Assembly: GCA_943355045.1 (NCBI GenBank)
Contig: CALRDY010000006.1
Location: 1 to 14,384 of the forward strand
Direction: 5' to 3'
Length of the DNA: 14,384 bases
Origin: Candidatus Nomurabacteria bacterium
Lineage (GTDB): Bacteria; Patescibacteriota; Minisyncoccia; Phycocordibacterales; Phycocordibacteraceae
The notes beneath the pieces are model-generated. The model worked only from the letters and a program-made list of their open reading frames with translations. It was not told where the DNA came from and made no database searches. This document shows, one piece after another, positions 13,399 through 14,384 of this stretch. Position numbers and translations under genes: made by a program. How positions within the stretch are numbered: the stretch's first letter is position 1; each line of letters begins with the position of its first letter.

Positions 13399-14361
13399 TT
13401 ATTGCGCCGAACGAGCCCTCGTATGCCTACATACGAGAAAGCGCGGTGTGCCGTACTGGTCGGTGCGTATCTCGGCGGAGAGGCCGTGTGCCTCAAAAAG
13501 TGCGGCCGCGGCTTTTGTGTGTTCGTTGTCGCATTCGATCCAGGCGACGCCGCTCGGGGTCAAATGTTTCGGGAGTTCCGCCGCGATGCAGCGTATAAGA
13601 TTAAGACCATCGTCGCCCGCGAAGAGGGCGAGCGCCGGCTCGTGGTCGGCGACGCTCGCGTCGAGTGTGCGACCAGAAGGAATGTAGGGCGGATTCGCAG
13701 CGATAATGTCAAACTTCATGCCGTCGAATGGCTCGAATAAGTCGCCGGTGCGGACGTCGGCGCGAGAAGCGTCAAGATTATTTTCGCGGATATTTTTCTG
13801 GATAGTCGCTTCGTGTGCGGGATCAATCTCGCCGAAGTACACCTGCGCATCGAGCAGCTTCGCAAGCGTCGCGCATCCGATAGCGCCGGAGCCGGCGCAG
13901 AGATCGAGGAGTGTTAAGCCTGAATACCCAGAACCGCTCGCCTTCGGAACCGCATATTTTTCTGCTAAAAAATTGCTCTGACTCGCGCTGTCGCGCTCCG
14001 TACGTTTCTCAGTCGAGCGCTCCCGGGTATTCCGTATGCTTTGGAAAAGAAACCGCAACTCATGCATGCGATTTCTGGGCACGGAATCATTTTCTGCTGA
14101 AAATGTTCCTCCTGCTCGGTCCGTCGACCTGTGCAGAGTCCCAGAAATCGCATGCATGAGTTGCTCGGTCCACCATTCCGTTTCGGGGCGTGGAATGAGC
14201 GGCTTCGAGTCGAGGTAAATCTTCAGGCCGAGAAAGGGCTGCCAGCCGATGACATAGCCGAGCGGCTCGCCGGAGGCGAGCCGCTCTTTGTCGGCTTCGT
14301 ATTCCGCAGTCTCCTTGCCGCCGTATTTTTCGTCGAGGAGCCATTGCTCATCCTTAGTCAT
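13399..14361 (-). CDS. prmC: Release factor N5-glutamine methyltransferase PrmC/HemK with a large in-frame insertion
   Basis: Methylates the GGQ glutamine of peptide-chain release factors, using S-adenosylmethionine. From the ATG at 14361 (MTKDEQWLLDEKYGGKE) there are 320 residues. The N-terminal substrate domain ends at PLIPRPETEWW (54-64). The SAM-binding motif LLDLCAGSGAIG is at 151-162, the acidic motif FGEIDP at 176-181, and the catalytic NPPY at 223-226. The C-terminal fold is complete to TPRFLVCR. Between the two domains, residues about 69-148 are not PrmC sequence: they derive from two palindromic DNA modules (separate entries) and include the repeated motif FSAENDSVPR (87-96) and FLAEKYAVPK (131-140). 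The last residues after VCR are also hairpin-encoded. An in-frame GTG at 14379 is possible but adds atypical residues, and the frame is open to the window edge. No Shine-Dalgarno is seen. All catalytic motifs are intact, so the enzyme is probably active. Confidence 0.9.
   Translation of the reverse strand: MTKDEQWLLDEKYGGKETAEYEADKERLASGEPLGYVIGWQPFLGLKIYLDSKPLIPRPETEWWTEQLMHAISGTLHRSTDRAGGTFSAENDSVPRNRMHELRFLFQSIRNTRERSTEKRTERDSASQSNFLAEKYAVPKASGSGYSGLTLLDLCAGSGAIGCATLAKLLDAQVYFGEIDPAHEATIQKNIRENNLDASRADVRTGDLFEPFDGMKFDIIAANPPYIPSGRTLDASVADHEPALALFAGDDGLNLIRCIAAELPKHLTPSGVAWIECDNEHTKAAAALFEAHGLSAEIRTDQYGTPRFLVCRHTRARSAQ
13418..13437. repeat. Hairpin at the 3' end of prmC
   Basis: ctcgtatg (13418-13425), loop ccta, catacgag (13430-13437): a perfect 8-bp stem. 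It encodes the L-V-C-R-H-T-R segment, where PrmC proteins usually end, and so accounts for the added C-terminal residues. There is no T-run. Confidence 0.5.
13922..14032. repeat. Palindromic module A inside prmC
   Basis: Outer arms gaataccc (13922-13929) and gggtattc (14025-14032) enclose a core with a small hairpin ttttt/aaaaa (13957-13961 with 13967-13971, loop ctgct). The core sequence cggaaccgcat..ttttctgct.aaaa..ttgctctg.ctcg matches that of module B in the same orientation, although the arms differ. On the coding strand it is in frame and encodes FLAEKYAVPK. Confidence 0.6.
14055..14164. repeat. Palindromic module B inside prmC, 25-bp perfect arms
   Basis: Two perfect 25-nt inverted arms (14055-14079 and 14140-14164; each contains catgcatg and atttctggg or its complement) enclose 60 nt. 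Inside, acgga (14081-14085) pairs with tccgt (14120-14124), and cattttc (14088-14094) pairs with gaaaatg (14099-14105) around the loop tgct. The module reads through in frame in prmC, encoding FSAENDSVPR. It is the longest perfect inverted repeat in the window. Confidence 0.8.
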
Positions 14362-14384
14362 GTACGAGAACGCTAGCACATAAG

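Noticed and set aside
13911-14218. Plus-strand frames of about 60-90 codons across the prmC palindromes
   Set aside because: Because the DNA is palindromic, both strands stay open and give similar peptides (THACDFW and its counterpart). The prmC frame explains the region.

Overview
The window is a 14.4 kb stretch of a bacterial chromosome, fairly GC-rich and packed with housekeeping genes. The proteins most resemble the Candidate Phyla Radiation (Patescibacteria), probably a high-GC Parcubacteria/Kaiserbacteria-type lineage. That placement is inferred from remembered family features: the short PrmC N-terminus, a UvrD helicase fused to a PD-(D/E)XK nuclease, the tiny membrane proteins, and scarce Shine-Dalgarno sites. 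It was not tested by a search.

Left half (1-6300): the 3' two thirds of rpoC with a good intrinsic terminator; a convergent 75-aa membrane protein gene; then dnaG and rpoD on the plus strand, which is the macromolecular-synthesis pair without rpsU. RpoD carries a strikingly basic, histone-H1-like N-terminal tail.

Middle (6286-9804): a spacer with a 140-nt nested inverted repeat flanked by 8-bp direct repeats; a 42-aa His-rich single-pass membrane peptide (minus) with a strong promoter and Shine-Dalgarno; a perfect 22-bp palindrome; and a large UvrD-like helicase-nuclease (plus).

Right half (9805-14361): a co-directional minus-strand series, in transcription order prmC, a 94-aa membrane protein, a bacterial PH-domain membrane protein, hisS, a DEDDy exonuclease, and a DsbA-like thiol oxidoreductase. 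The last two overlap by ATGA. The dsbA-like and helicase genes converge with their stop codons touching.

Two themes stand out. (1) Palindromic elements are scattered both between genes and in frame inside conserved genes. PrmC has an insertion of about 80 residues built from two palindromic modules whose cores are related (F-x-A-E-x-x-x-V-P-K/R) while their arms differ. DnaG and UvrD carry smaller in-frame hairpin insertions at non-conserved sites. Intergenic examples (6288-6447, 11050-11175, 12458-12510) have short flanking direct repeats that look like target duplications. This recalls the Rickettsia palindromic elements, but in an unrelated lineage. (2) Several large genes lack a Shine-Dalgarno and have a -10-like hexamer ending 6-8 nt before the ATG, suggesting leaderless transcripts. 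The two tiny membrane-protein genes instead have strong Shine-Dalgarno sites and conventional promoters. No tRNA, rRNA, CRISPR array or phage gene was seen, and no gene-free stretch exceeds 300 bases.
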